Part shown: positions 1-8,228 of the stretch, piece by piece
How positions within the stretch are numbered: the first letter of the stretch is position 1
Layout of the letters: every line of letters starts with the position of its first letter
Notes under the pieces: generated by a model
The model's input: the letters and a program-made list of their open reading frames with translations, nothing else
The model's database searches: none
What the model was told of the DNA's origin: nothing
Assembly (NCBI RefSeq): GCF_001244995.1
Contig: NZ_LN869528.1
Span: forward strand, 136,773 to 200,772
Direction: 5' to 3'
Source of the DNA: Intestinimonas massiliensis (ex Afouda et al. 2020)
Lineage (GTDB): Bacteria > Bacillota > Clostridia > Oscillospirales > Oscillospiraceae
Length of the DNA: 64,000 nucleotides
Program-made: the position numbers and the translations under genes

Positions 1-120
1 AGCTTAGGCACAAAAGGGAACCTTATCCTGGCGACCGCGATGCGGTCGTAAGCGATGGACGCGGACAAGCAAAATGAGAAAACGTGCAGGAAACCCCATC
101 GTAAACCGCCACACAATTAG

Positions 121-750
121 CTATATCGCTAAGCTGCTGCAATTTACAGGCCGTTTTATCCCACGTGCATCGCAAAACCGGACCAATGTGGAGCGGTCTA
201 CCTTCAGGGCGCGGGCAATGGCAGCATAGGTATTCCCGCAGTCCAGCAGGCACCGGATCACATCCTCTTTGTCCGAGAGCTTGGTATGCTTCCCCAGAGC
301 GCCCTTTGGGCGGCCCAGATGGACGCCCTCAGCCTTCTTCCGGGCCAGGGCCTCCTTGGTCCGCTGGGAGATCAGATTGCGCTCGATCTCGGCGGACAAG
401 CCAAATGCAAAGGCCAGCACTTTGCTCTGGATGTCATCGCCCAGCCGGAAGTTATCCTTGATGGTCCACACCCGGCACTCTTTCTCCATGCACAGTGCGA
501 GGATCTCCATCACCATGTAGAGACTGCGGCCCAGCCGGGAGAGCTCCGAGCAGATGATGGCGTCCCCGGCTTTGATGTTCCGCAGCAGCTCCCCCAGCTT
601 CCGTTTATCATAGTTGCGTGTCCCGGAGATCGTCTCCTCGATCCAGCCATCAATCGTCAGCCCATTCGAGTCGCAGAAACGGGAGATCTCAAACCTCTGG
701 TTCTCGACCGTCTGCTTGTCGCTGCTCACGCGGATATACCCATAGATCAT
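121..750 (-). CDS. serine recombinase (resolvase/DNA invertase family)
   Basis: A 209-residue small serine recombinase that would cut and rejoin DNA through a serine-DNA linkage. The N-terminus IYGYIRVSSDKQ carries the catalytic serine, and SELSRLGRS and the later AEIERNLISQRTKE helix match the resolvase core. A C-terminal helix-turn-helix (NTYAAIARALKVDRSTL) should bind the recombination site. The start resembles Bacteroides Mpi-type invertases, which flip promoters or tail genes. It is transcribed away from the tail-type gene at 795, so a phage DNA-inversion role is plausible. I could not find the paired inverted sites. It ends in TAG. Confidence 0.9.
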   Translation of the reverse strand: MIYGYIRVSSDKQTVENQRFEISRFCDSNGLTIDGWIEETISGTRNYDKRKLGELLRNIKAGDAIICSELSRLGRSLYMVMEILALCMEKECRVWTIKDNFRLGDDIQSKVLAFAFGLSAEIERNLISQRTKEALARKKAEGVHLGRPKGALGKHTKLSDKEDVIRCLLDCGNTYAAIARALKVDRSTLVRFCDARGIKRPVNCSSLAI

Positions 751-794
751 TGATTTCGGCTCCCTTCAAAGTTAGATACAGGAGGTATCCTACC

Positions 795-1478
795 ATGAAG
801 ATCATCAGAATGACAGCCAATCCGAGCGGTGCGTGGCCCCCCATCCAGGAGGGCGCGTTCGATGCGATTCCGGAGGGGCACGCGCTGGTCCCAGATAGTC
901 TGGACCTCGCAGCCTTTTATGCCGCCGTGGGCTTTGTCGTCCCAACCTTTAGCGAGGTGGGGGAAACCGACGAGATGCCGGCCCATATGGCAATGACCGG
1001 CTACACGGTGGCCCAGGAGGCCCTGGACGCATGGATCGCCAGCCACCCGGAACCGGACCCGCTGGAGACCGCAAAGTCCGCCAAACTATCCGGGCTATCC
1101 GCCGCCTGCAACTCCGCCATCGTGGCCGGGTGCGACGTGACCCTCCCAAGCGGCACATCCGGGCATATCGCCCTGACGGACGAGGATCAGATCAACCTCA
1201 CCACCGCCGTGGGCGCGGTCCAGAAGGGGGCCGCAGGATACCCCTACCACCTGGACGGGCAGTTGTGCGCCATCTATCCGGCAGCGGATATCATCGCCAT
1301 GGGAGAGGCGGCCACGGCCCACAAGCTCTACCACACGACCTATGCCAACCATCTGTTCGCCTGGGTCCGTCGCTGCGACACATTGGAGGATGTGGCTGCC
1401 ATTACATATGGCTCCGCACTGCCGGATGATCTGGCCGCCAACATGACGGCCATCCTGGAGGCTGCATCCAATGCGTAA
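795..1478 (+). CDS. phage tail-associated protein, DUF4376-like
   Basis: A 227-residue protein starting at the ATG at 795, preceded by AGGAGG at 780-785; the longer open frame upstream is not needed. The N-terminus is acidic and variable. The C-terminal half (HIALTDEDQINL, then YPAADIIAMGEAATAHKLYHTTYANHL) looks like the DUF4376 domain found at the ends of phage tail-fibre proteins. It heads a tight plus-strand run with the next two genes (overlaps of 8 and 4 nt). I read this block as the distal end of a prophage whose remainder lies left of the window. The exact function is unknown. Confidence 0.6.
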   Translation: MKIIRMTANPSGAWPPIQEGAFDAIPEGHALVPDSLDLAAFYAAVGFVVPTFSEVGETDEMPAHMAMTGYTVAQEALDAWIASHPEPDPLETAKSAKLSGLSAACNSAIVAGCDVTLPSGTSGHIALTDEDQINLTTAVGAVQKGAAGYPYHLDGQLCAIYPAADIIAMGEAATAHKLYHTTYANHLFAWVRRCDTLEDVAAITYGSALPDDLAANMTAILEAASNA

Positions 1479-1926
1479 GGCGGTTTTGAGCCTCTTGCTG
1501 TGGACCTGGACCGGGACCACTTACTTCTTTGCGGAGGTGGTCTTTAAGACGCTGTGCGGCCGGCCGGAGACCATCTCCTGGACCATGCTGGCTCTGGCGA
1601 TCCTGCTGGCCATCCCATTAGAGCGCTTCGGCGCGGAGCTGCCGTGGGACTGCCCCCTGTGGCTTCAGGCGCTCATCTGCGGTACGGCTATCGTCGCGGC
1701 CGAGCTGGCCGCTGGACTTGTGCTCAATATATGGCTTGGCATGGCAATCTGGGATTACTCCGCCCTGCCCGGCAACCTCTGGGGACAGATCTGCCCGCAG
1801 TTCTGGGCCCTCTGGTGCCTGCTGTCCCTGCCCATGATCGTTATCCTTGACTGGCTCCGCTACGCAGTGGAGGGTGGGGAGACACCCCGCTACACAATGC
1901 GATTTTATAGGAGGATTACACCATGA
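1471..1926 (+). CDS. small multi-pass membrane protein, CmpB/PF06541-like
   Basis: A 151-residue protein with about four hydrophobic segments (TMLALAILLAIPL, LICGTAIVAAELAAGLVL, FWALWCLLSLPMIVIL). The motif WDYSALPGNLWGQICPQF is typical of the family called putative ABC-transporter type IV (CmpB). Members often appear in Firmicute phages near lysis or tail genes, but no transport role is proven. The start overlaps the preceding gene by 8 nt. In this position a holin-like or membrane-modifying role is possible, though I cannot show it. Confidence 0.6.
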   Translation: MRKAVLSLLLWTWTGTTYFFAEVVFKTLCGRPETISWTMLALAILLAIPLERFGAELPWDCPLWLQALICGTAIVAAELAAGLVLNIWLGMAIWDYSALPGNLWGQICPQFWALWCLLSLPMIVILDWLRYAVEGGETPRYTMRFYRRITP

Positions 1927-2288
1927 AAAAGATCAACTGGAACGAACTGACCCCCGTATGCTACAGCATCGCAAAGCACGAGGACAAGGACATCGGCGTC
2001 GCAGCCGATATGCTTGCCGCCAACATTCGCGCCGGCAACGGTGTCCATGCCGGCTCCTATGCCCTGGGGCCCAAGTACACTCCTGACTACAGGGCCCTCA
2101 AGGCCCTCTGGGACGATTGCACCGACGAGGAACGCCAGGGTCTCAGCCACGACTTCAACGACTGGCTCCAGGCCATGCGGGATCACTACAAGGAGCTCTG
2201 CGAGATCTGGACCGACGAGCACAAGAGCCTCAATCTCCGGTGCCGCCTGATGGTCGAGCTGGTGACTCCCGACGACACCATCAAATAA
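1923..2288 (+). CDS. hypothetical protein
   Basis: A 121-residue soluble, acidic protein that I do not recognise. Its start overlaps the previous stop as ATGA, so the two are probably translationally coupled. It contains helical charged stretches (DDCTDEERQGLSHDFNDWLQ) and no signal peptide or membrane segment. It is the last gene before a hairpin terminator at 2293-2325 and before the broken integrase. Confidence 0.6.
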   Translation: MKKINWNELTPVCYSIAKHEDKDIGVAADMLAANIRAGNGVHAGSYALGPKYTPDYRALKALWDDCTDEERQGLSHDFNDWLQAMRDHYKELCEIWTDEHKSLNLRCRLMVELVTPDDTIK

Positions 2289-2292
2289 GCGA

Positions 2293-2325
2293 AGAACTCC
2301 CCTCCGACATCCGGGGGGGAGTTCT
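2293..2325 (+). terminator. hairpin terminator after the phage-remnant genes
   Basis: A perfect 10-bp stem, AGAACTCCCC at 2293-2302 paired with GGGGAGTTCT at 2316-2325, begins a few bases after the stop of the preceding gene. There is no strong T-run directly after it, so termination may be partial. Confidence 0.6.
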
Positions 2326-2416
2326 AGAATTACTTCAAATATTTGCCCTCATTTTTCTCATTTTTCTTGTCCCTGTTTCTCAAAAATCTTGTCGCGCTAC
2401 AGATACCAAAATCCAC

Positions 2417-3097
2417 ATGCCCAAACTGAAAACGGACGATGATCTGGATATTGTGGCGTTCAGCAAGGAAGAGCTTGCCGTGTTGGATGATTACTTCCAC
2501 GGAACCAATGCGGAAACGGCGTACTTGCTGGGGCGGTATTGCGGGCTGCGTATCAACGAGTGCTACGGCCTAAAATGGTCAAATGTCGATGTAGTCAACG
2601 GAACGATCTTGATTGATCGGCAAATGCAATACCAGAACAGTCTTATCAAGTTGGTGCCGTTGAAAACCCGCAACGCCAAGCGCACCATCTACATGTGCAA
2701 TAAATTGAAAGTGTATTTTCAAGAGCTGGCCGAGCGGCGGAAACAGGATATGCTCCAATACGCCGCCCTGAGAGAACAGAACCAGCGTATCATAGAGGAC
2801 TTGGGCGGCAAGAAGATCTCTTCCACGGAGCTTGTGAACTGTCTGCCCGACGGAAAAATCCAGACGGTAAACTCCATGAAATACCCTTCACGGGAACTCA
2901 AAAGCAAGTATCATATCATGTTCAAATACCACTACTTGCGGCATACTTACGGAACCATGATGGCGGAAATGAATACCCCCACCCACCTTCTCTGCAATCA
3001 GATGGGCCATGGAAATATCCAGGTTACACAGCGATATTATATTGCCATTTCCAGAACAGGCATTGATATTCTGCGAGACAATCTAAATCGGCTATAA
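2417..3097 (+). pseudogene. tyrosine integrase, catalytic half only (5' truncated)
   Basis: Only the catalytic domain of a Tn916-type tyrosine integrase is present. GLRINE carries the first arginine, HYLRHTYG the His-x-x-Arg pair, QMGHGNIQVTQRYY the second histidine and the tyrosine nucleophile. Full proteins of this family are about 380-400 residues; here about 226 remain from the first ATG at 2417. The N-terminal arm-binding and core-binding domains are absent, and no promoter or good ribosome site precedes 2417. The open frame continues upstream into unrelated sequence at 2330-2416, which marks a recombination junction. A strong terminator follows at 3116. Confidence 0.75.
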
Positions 3098-3115
3098 TCA
3101 ACAACTTTTGAAAAG

Positions 3116-3149
3116 AACAGAGGCAGAAGTAACAACTTCTGCCTCTGTT
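3116..3149 (+). terminator. strong hairpin terminator after the integrase fragment
   Basis: A perfect 15-bp inverted repeat, AACAGAGGCAGAAGT at 3116-3130 and its complement at 3135-3149 with an AACA loop. It serves the truncated integrase and could also stop transcripts from the other strand. Confidence 0.8.
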
Positions 3150-3241
3150 TGATTAAGTTAAAAGTTATTTTATCATCTTTGAGTTATTCAGTTCCTTGAT
3201 TAGAGCATATCGGTTTATAATTTGCACTCGATAAGAAGTAA

Positions 3242-3994
3242 TTACTGATATATAGCTAAAACTTCTATATTTCGGTACTCCTCATCCAAAAAAAGCTCCT
3301 TTAAACCATCTGGACGGTCATTAGTTATAGATCGTCTAATTGCCCTATTTAGAGAGATGAAGTCCTTGAGAGGGTCAAAAATAGCTTTCTGCTTACTTAC
3401 ATCATTGCTCGAAATCATTCTTGCTAAAATAGTTACCTCTGAACTCTCAAATTCTTCTAACTGAGGATATTCAACCTTCAAAAATTTAGAATCCATTTTG
3501 GCACACAGAACATGGTCTGAACATTCACAAATAATAGGTATTTTTGGATTTTTAGTTTCAAAAAACAACTTAAACGCCGCTTGTTCATCAGTTCCCATAT
3601 CTCTAACAATCGAAGTTTCAATATATGGTTTGAACTGTGAAATAGTTTGTGTCATATCAAATGCTTCTGGCACTCTAATAACGCTTTCAAATTTGATGAT
3701 ATATCCACGACCTAAGGTGCTTAAATCATAGTCCTCTTTGGTAAAATCAAAATAATCGTCTCTACCAATTAGCAGTTTTTCAAATTCATCACAATCAAAA
3801 AGGGCGCTTTCTTCGATAGTGGCTTCGTATGACCTTGAAGTTTTAATATCTCCGCCAGCAATCGGTAATTTAATATTTGCATCTTTACCACTCGAAACAT
3901 CAATTTTCCCAATTTTTATATTCTTTTCTCCTTTTACTATTGCTCGATATTCGCTGATTTTCGGGGCATCAAAATACAACATATTTCCAAACAT
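3242..3994 (-). CDS. protein of unknown function, DUF6414-like, in a WYL operon
   Basis: A 250-residue cytoplasmic protein with no membrane segment. The start LYFDAPKISEYRAI and the spaced S-x-E-x-T and RGYIIKFES blocks remind me of DUF6414 proteins, but the match is from memory and weak. A good ribosome site (AAGGAAGG) precedes the ATG at 3994. It lies only 24 nt after the WYL regulator on the same strand, so the two are very likely one operon. WYL proteins often govern anti-phage genes, which makes this a candidate defence or toxin effector. Its lower GC content suggests transfer. Confidence 0.55.
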   Translation of the reverse strand: MFGNMLYFDAPKISEYRAIVKGEKNIKIGKIDVSSGKDANIKLPIAGGDIKTSRSYEATIEESALFDCDEFEKLLIGRDDYFDFTKEDYDLSTLGRGYIIKFESVIRVPEAFDMTQTISQFKPYIETSIVRDMGTDEQAAFKLFFETKNPKIPIICECSDHVLCAKMDSKFLKVEYPQLEEFESSEVTILARMISSNDVSKQKAIFDPLKDFISLNRAIRRSITNDRPDGLKELFLDEEYRNIEVLAIYQ

Positions 3995-4018
3995 TTTTAT
4001 TCCTTCCTTTCTTACTTC

Positions 4019-5038
4019 TTAATAAATTTGTACCAAGTCTAACAGGTAATCTTTAAATTTTTCTACTATATCTGGTGGAGAAATAACCTTTGCTCTTTTG
4101 CCAAACCCGCACACCCATGCGAAAAACTGGTCACTGATTTCCACATCGGTGGTTACAACAAAATGCTTTTCATCGTCCCGCCTATAAAATACATCAGGGC
4201 TTGTTCCAAACCGCTCGACTGCCGTATCAAGCAAGGGGTTGATAAATCGAATACTGACGCGCTTCCGCTCCCCGCTGAACATAGAGAACACGCGGCGGGT
4301 GTAAGTCTCCATATCTATCTTGGAGAACGCCTCTGCGCCTTCCCGTGGCTCCGAAAGGATCTTAACCTCCTTCATGCGGTCAATTCGATATGTCCGCATA
4401 TCCTGGGCCTTATCATCAAATGCCAGCAGATAATAATTTCCATCGTTTATCAACAGCTTGTAGGGGCTGACTTTATAGATGGCACCTTTGCGGCGCTCAA
4501 CTTGTGTTATCCCATCTTGAAGTGCATATTTCAAATATTTGAAGCTGATTTTCTGCGGGGTGTGGGGCTTGCCGTCTTGCTTGGTTGACATAGCCTGATT
4601 GATCTTCGTAATAATCGCCATGGTTCCCCTTTGCGTCGTTTTCACACGGTCACACAGAAACACTTCCCGTTGAAGCTGCTCCGCCTGATAGGTGCTGCAA
4701 AACTCGCCCAGTGTGTCCACCAAATCTTTCGCTTGCCGGGCGGATATGAACTTGGCCGCATGGACACACTCAGCTAGCAGCCGCAAATCGTCAAACTCAA
4801 ACTGACGGGACAGCAGCCGGTATTTGCCGCCCTGCCCGCCTTCTATATCCATCCCAAACACATCCCGCAGGGCGGCAATATCCCGGTAGATGGCGCGGCG
4901 CTCTGCCTCAATCCCGTACTCGTCTTTTAGATAGTCCACCACATCCCCGGCGGTAACGGGGTGGTTCTCGTCGGAGTTCTCCAAAAAGTATTTGGCAACA
5001 TAGAGCGTTTTCACTTTTTGGTTTTCTGACTTTGCCAT
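4019..5038 (-). CDS. WYL-domain transcriptional regulator
   Basis: A 339-residue regulator with the usual three parts: an N-terminal winged helix (VVDYLKDEYGIEAERRAIYRDIAALR), a central WYL domain (SPYKLLINDGNYYLLAF followed by MRTYRIDRMKEV) and a C-terminal WCX-like segment. WYL domains are thought to bind nucleic acid or nucleotide ligands and are common repressors of defence operons (BrxR/CapW type). It sits just upstream of the unknown gene at 3242 and downstream of the restriction-modification pair, all on the minus strand. A TATAAT at 5098-5103 on the minus strand is a possible promoter, though no good -35 box is seen. Confidence 0.9.
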   Translation of the reverse strand: MAKSENQKVKTLYVAKYFLENSDENHPVTAGDVVDYLKDEYGIEAERRAIYRDIAALRDVFGMDIEGGQGGKYRLLSRQFEFDDLRLLAECVHAAKFISARQAKDLVDTLGEFCSTYQAEQLQREVFLCDRVKTTQRGTMAIITKINQAMSTKQDGKPHTPQKISFKYLKYALQDGITQVERRKGAIYKVSPYKLLINDGNYYLLAFDDKAQDMRTYRIDRMKEVKILSEPREGAEAFSKIDMETYTRRVFSMFSGERKRVSIRFINPLLDTAVERFGTSPDVFYRRDDEKHFVVTTDVEISDQFFAWVCGFGKRAKVISPPDIVEKFKDYLLDLVQIY

Positions 5039-5100
5039 GTGTGCCGCCTCGCTTTCCTGGTCTTATGTTCAGTGTATCACAAAATCAGGAAAATTGTATT

Positions 5101-5151
5101 ATAAAAGTTAAGGCCAAAGGGTGGTTTGCCCCCTTTGGCCTTAACTTTTAT
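5101..5151 (-). terminator. long perfect hairpin terminator after the methyltransferase
   Basis: A perfect 21-bp stem (5101-5121 with 5131-5151) and a 9-nt loop. The stop codon of the methyltransferase (5148-5150) lies inside the right arm. It separates the restriction-modification operon from the WYL operon. Confidence 0.75.
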
Positions 5152-5789
5152 AAATTCAAATCTTTTTGAGTGTGGTTTTTATAGGTGTTCCAAGTTGGCT
5201 CATAATCAGCAGTAGCTTGATTGCCCCACATAGCCCAACCTTCTCTATCTCCTCGTGCAAATAGTTCGATAAAGGGGCCGGGGGAACAACTCTCAATTAT
5301 TGGGATAATTTCATCCGGTTTTCTTGAATGCTCCCGTTTCTGTGCTCGAATGATATTAACTTGTGACCGGGCAGGTGCTAAAGTCCTGTTGTCCTCGCCC
5401 CTTACACCAAAAAGGAGAATTTCAGTTACATTACGAAAGTAAAAACCAACACCGCGCCCATCCGGCCCGCCGTCTTTCCTCACCTTTTCCCAAATAATAT
5501 TACCCTTATATGTAAATCCCCATGCCTCCATTACCGATAATCCGTCGGGCAAAAGTGCATTGGGAACCCATAAGTAAAGATGACTTTTATCAGCAGAAAT
5601 TTGAGAAACAGGAAGCGCCATAATATCCTCTAAAGTCATAGTTTCATAACGATTGAGGCGCTTGTGTTCAGGGGCAACTTTTCCGGTTCTATTCTGAAAT
5701 CGCCACGGTGGGTCTGCGTAAATGGTAGAAAACTTTTGCTTGCCGCAAAAATGCAGCAAATTATCTGCTGTTGTCTGGACTGTGCTCAT
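5148..5789 (-). CDS. MT-A70 family adenine DNA methyltransferase
   Basis: A 213-residue SAM-dependent methyltransferase of the MT-A70 (beta-class-like) group. The catalytic motif DPPW is at about residues 26-29 (FSTIYADPPWRFQN), and the later PGPFIELFARGDREGW is the SAM-binding motif. It should methylate the N6 of adenine and protect the site cut by its partner nuclease. Its ATG lies 29 nt inside the 3' end of the BglII-like endonuclease gene, with its own ribosome site (GGAAGGA), so the two are translationally linked. Confidence 0.88.
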   Translation of the reverse strand: MSTVQTTADNLLHFCGKQKFSTIYADPPWRFQNRTGKVAPEHKRLNRYETMTLEDIMALPVSQISADKSHLYLWVPNALLPDGLSVMEAWGFTYKGNIIWEKVRKDGGPDGRGVGFYFRNVTEILLFGVRGEDNRTLAPARSQVNIIRAQKREHSRKPDEIIPIIESCSPGPFIELFARGDREGWAMWGNQATADYEPTWNTYKNHTQKDLNL

Positions 5790-6486
5790 CTATATATCCT
5801 TCCTGCCAATCTGTAATACACTTCTTCTTTATTCCAACCGCCAAAATGGGGCAGCCTCCGTTGCGCCGGGAATCCAAACGATAAGTTAGCTTACCCATCC
5901 ATGTTGTACTTGCTCCATACTTTCTCATGATAGGTTTCCATTCGCCGGACCGCTTATCATAATCATAAACGGACTTAAATACATCGTTTAGCTCCAGCGC
6001 CCTGGTAATAATGATACCCGCGCTGACAATATCACAGTCATAGTATGTACGCATAGCCAGCAAATCGCGGTCGAATGTCTGATCTTTGCTATTCCATTCA
6101 AGGTCAAAAGCAACTCTATTTTTCAGAAAATCAATGTTGTGTCCATCAATATAACCAGGGAGAATCTTCTCTTCAAATGGTTCTGTTGCAAAGTGGCCTC
6201 GCTGTTCGGCTTGCCTTGGATAAAATTTGATATGGAGATCGCCAGAAATACGAATCTCACGCCATCCGTATGGATATAGCACATCATCAAATTTTTTGGG
6301 GATATTTGTTTCATTCCCGCCTGCTTCGCGCAGATCGTCCGTTGTAATGCTCAAACGGCGCAGGCATTCTTCAATTTGTCCCCATTCTTCTGGAAATGCC
6401 TGTGTAATAATCTCTAACGCATGGTTATAGTTGTAAAACTCAAACTTTTCTAAAAGATCGGGGGCCACATATTCTTCAATCCGCAC
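5761..6486 (-). CDS. type II restriction endonuclease, BglII/BstYI-like
   Basis: A 241-residue protein. FKNRVAFDLEW fragments and the conserved run NIDFLKNRVAFDLEWNSKDQ resemble the active-site region of the BglII/BstYI family, in which Asp and Glu coordinate metal. Relatives cut AGATCT or RGATCY sites, so a GATC-centred target is likely but not shown. It starts with GTG at 6484-6486, preceded by GAGGAGGGT. The overlapping MT-A70 gene forms a complete restriction-modification pair. MT-A70 enzymes are frequent partners of this nuclease family. Confidence 0.75.
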   Translation of the reverse strand: MRIEEYVAPDLLEKFEFYNYNHALEIITQAFPEEWGQIEECLRRLSITTDDLREAGGNETNIPKKFDDVLYPYGWREIRISGDLHIKFYPRQAEQRGHFATEPFEEKILPGYIDGHNIDFLKNRVAFDLEWNSKDQTFDRDLLAMRTYYDCDIVSAGIIITRALELNDVFKSVYDYDKRSGEWKPIMRKYGASTTWMGKLTYRLDSRRNGGCPILAVGIKKKCITDWQEGYIDEHSPDNSR

Positions 6487-6552
6487 AATGTACCCTCCTC
6501 AAACAATAATAATATATTATATCACCTCCTTTCCGTTTTTTCACGCTTTTTT

Positions 6553-6699
6553 TCAGCACGAAATACGATCCAAATACTGTTGGATTTCTTTTTCTGCGAG
6601 TCCAGAAAAAAGCGAAAATTGTTCGATAGTAATTTGCTTTCTGCGATAAAGGTCATAATATTTCCAAAATATATTCGGAATTCTTTCTTCCTTATCCAT
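6553..6699 (-). CDS. 48-residue small helical protein next to a recombinase
   Basis: A short gene starting at the ATG at 6699-6697, with AGGAGG 7-8 nt upstream. The product begins MDKEERIPNIFWKYYDLYRR, continues KQITIEQFSLFSGLAEKEIQ and ends at TGA. The helix-turn-helix-like layout (ITIEQFSLFSGLAEKEIQQYL) suggests DNA binding or a recombinase accessory factor. It lies immediately downstream of the tyrosine recombinase on the same strand. Confidence 0.6.
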   Translation of the reverse strand: MDKEERIPNIFWKYYDLYRRKQITIEQFSLFSGLAEKEIQQYLDRISC

Positions 6700-6728
6700 T
6701 TTTATAATCCTCCTCTCGTGTAGACAAG

Positions 6729-7292
6729 TCATAGTATATAAGCGTGCTGCTCAATCGCCGCCTCTATCCGCTGTGGCTCAATACCGATATACCGCTGTGT
6801 GACGGCGGCGGAGCTGTGCTGTAATAGCCGCTGCACAAGGGCTATGTCATAGCCGTTTGCCTTGTATATCTCCGTGGCGTACCACTTGCGGAAGCTGTGG
6901 GTACTGATACCCTCATAGCCCAGGTAATCGCACACGATATGGAGCTGCTTCTGTATGGCCCTCTCGGTGATGGGGAATATCAGGGCATTTCGGTCTATAC
7001 CGTGGCGCAAGCAATAATTCTCTATGTATTGCTGGATAACCAACGGGACGGTGAACACGCGGCGCTTGCCGGTTTTTTGCTCGGTGATCTCCAGGCGGTA
7101 TCTGTCCCCGTCCCGGACAATATCGCAGGGCCGCAGCTTCAATATGCCGCTGATCCGCAAACCTAAATTCCCTTCCAGCACAAGGGCTGTCGCTATGCGC
7201 TCATTGGGGCGGCAACCGCTGAATCCCTCCTTCATGGTCTGTATGATCTCCTTGTATTGCTCGGTGGTGAGCGCCTTGGTTTTCTTGTTCAT
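6729..7292 (-). CDS. compact tyrosine recombinase (catalytic domain only)
   Basis: A 187-residue XerC/D-like recombinase with GLRISGILKL (first Arg), a central Lys in TEQKTGKRRVF, HSFRKW (His-x-x-Arg), LLQHSSAAVT (His) and RYIG (Tyr nucleophile). It lacks the N-terminal core-binding domain, which is common for small mobile-element recombinases. I chose the ATG at 7292 because GGAGG lies 5 nt upstream; frames from 7310 begin with TTG and lack a good site. A 26-bp palindrome at 7388-7413 just upstream could be its site or an operator. Confidence 0.88.
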   Translation of the reverse strand: MNKKTKALTTEQYKEIIQTMKEGFSGCRPNERIATALVLEGNLGLRISGILKLRPCDIVRDGDRYRLEITEQKTGKRRVFTVPLVIQQYIENYCLRHGIDRNALIFPITERAIQKQLHIVCDYLGYEGISTHSFRKWYATEIYKANGYDIALVQRLLQHSSAAVTQRYIGIEPQRIEAAIEQHAYIL

Positions 7293-7387
7293 GGTGGCCT
7301 CCATCGTCAAAAGTTTGTTTTTTCTCGCGGGAAAGTTCGTGTATGATGGGCGGCAGCGGGAAAGCCCCGGAATACCTTGATTTCGGT

Positions 7388-7413
7388 GTTCGTATAATTC
7401 AAATTATACGAAC
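7388..7413. repeat. 26-bp perfect palindrome upstream of the recombinase
   Basis: GTTCGTATAATT, a 2-nt spacer, then its exact complement AATTATACGAAC. It lies between the SprT-like gene and the tyrosine recombinase. The arms recall Cre/Xer binding sites but the spacer is much shorter than the usual 6-8 nt, so an operator is equally possible. Confidence 0.6.
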
Positions 7414-7453
7414 TTTGGGGAATGGGGTGGGGATTTCTCCCCGCCCTGCCCTG

Positions 7454-8101
7454 TCAACCGGCCAGCACCATCCGCTCGTTACAGTCCAGGCAAGCGATAT
7501 TCACCGCTTTGGTGGCCCGAACGGAATTCCCGCAGCAGGGGCAAATATACTTTCTCGTGCTGGACGGGCGCGGCGGCGGAGTGGTTCCTGTGCCGCTGTG
7601 CGTCCCGGTGCCGGTGACCTGGAAGCCGATAAACTCGTTGCGATTTATGAGAATGTCGGTCAAGCCGTTCTCCAATACGAAGTCGAGCAGCGCCTCGCCG
7701 GGGGCCGTGTGTGACCCTCCATATTTGTCGCTGTGGGTGACGATCAGGCCGTGGGCCTCCGCCGCCGCTTTGAACTTCCGGTTGTGGTAGGTGTTTCCCC
7801 TACTGCAATCCTGCACGCCGTTCTCGTAGTTGTAATAATGTACCATTTCGTGAAGCAGGGTCGCGGCTACTTCCTCGATAGGACGGGCCAGCGTCCCGGC
7901 CCCAATATTGATTTCATGGGTGCCGCCCAGCTTGGAAACCCAGGTATCTTCCCGCAGAGAGAAGTGGCCATAGGCGCGGGGCGTGGACTGGATGGTGATG
8001 GTGGGCCTTGAAAGTGCACCTTCAAAGAATTCCGTGTTCAGCAGATCGAACACTTTGTTGAGATACCCGGCCACGCGGTTATAGCTTGTCAGTTCCTTCA
8101 T
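7454..8101 (-). CDS. SprT-like zinc metallopeptidase
   Basis: A 215-residue protein with the zinc-peptidase motif HEMVHYYN (HExxH) at about residues 84-91. A C-terminal zinc ribbon follows a Ser/Thr/Pro-rich linker (CPCCGNSVRATKAVNIACLDC). SprT/Spartan relatives degrade proteins crosslinked to DNA; those on conjugative elements are poorly characterised. A good ribosome site (GGAGAG) precedes the ATG at 8101. It is cotranscribed with the small gene at 8229, downstream of a minus-strand promoter at 8556-8584. Confidence 0.85.
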   Translation of the reverse strand: MKELTSYNRVAGYLNKVFDLLNTEFFEGALSRPTITIQSTPRAYGHFSLREDTWVSKLGGTHEINIGAGTLARPIEEVAATLLHEMVHYYNYENGVQDCSRGNTYHNRKFKAAAEAHGLIVTHSDKYGGSHTAPGEALLDFVLENGLTDILINRNEFIGFQVTGTGTHSGTGTTPPPRPSSTRKYICPCCGNSVRATKAVNIACLDCNERMVLAG

Positions 8102-8228
8102 GTCGTTCTCTCCTGTTCTTGATTTTGGAGAGAGGGCAAGCTATAATGTTCTTGCCCTCTCCGTTCTGGTTAGGGTGGAAGCTCTTTGTCCGCTTGCTTT
8201 GGTCGGCGTGTCGGACAAGGGGCTTTTC

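Noticed and set aside
121-2288. An invertible tail-gene cassette controlled by the serine recombinase
   Set aside because: I saw no pair of inverted recombination sites flanking either gene within the window. The possibility stays open because the left side is cut off.
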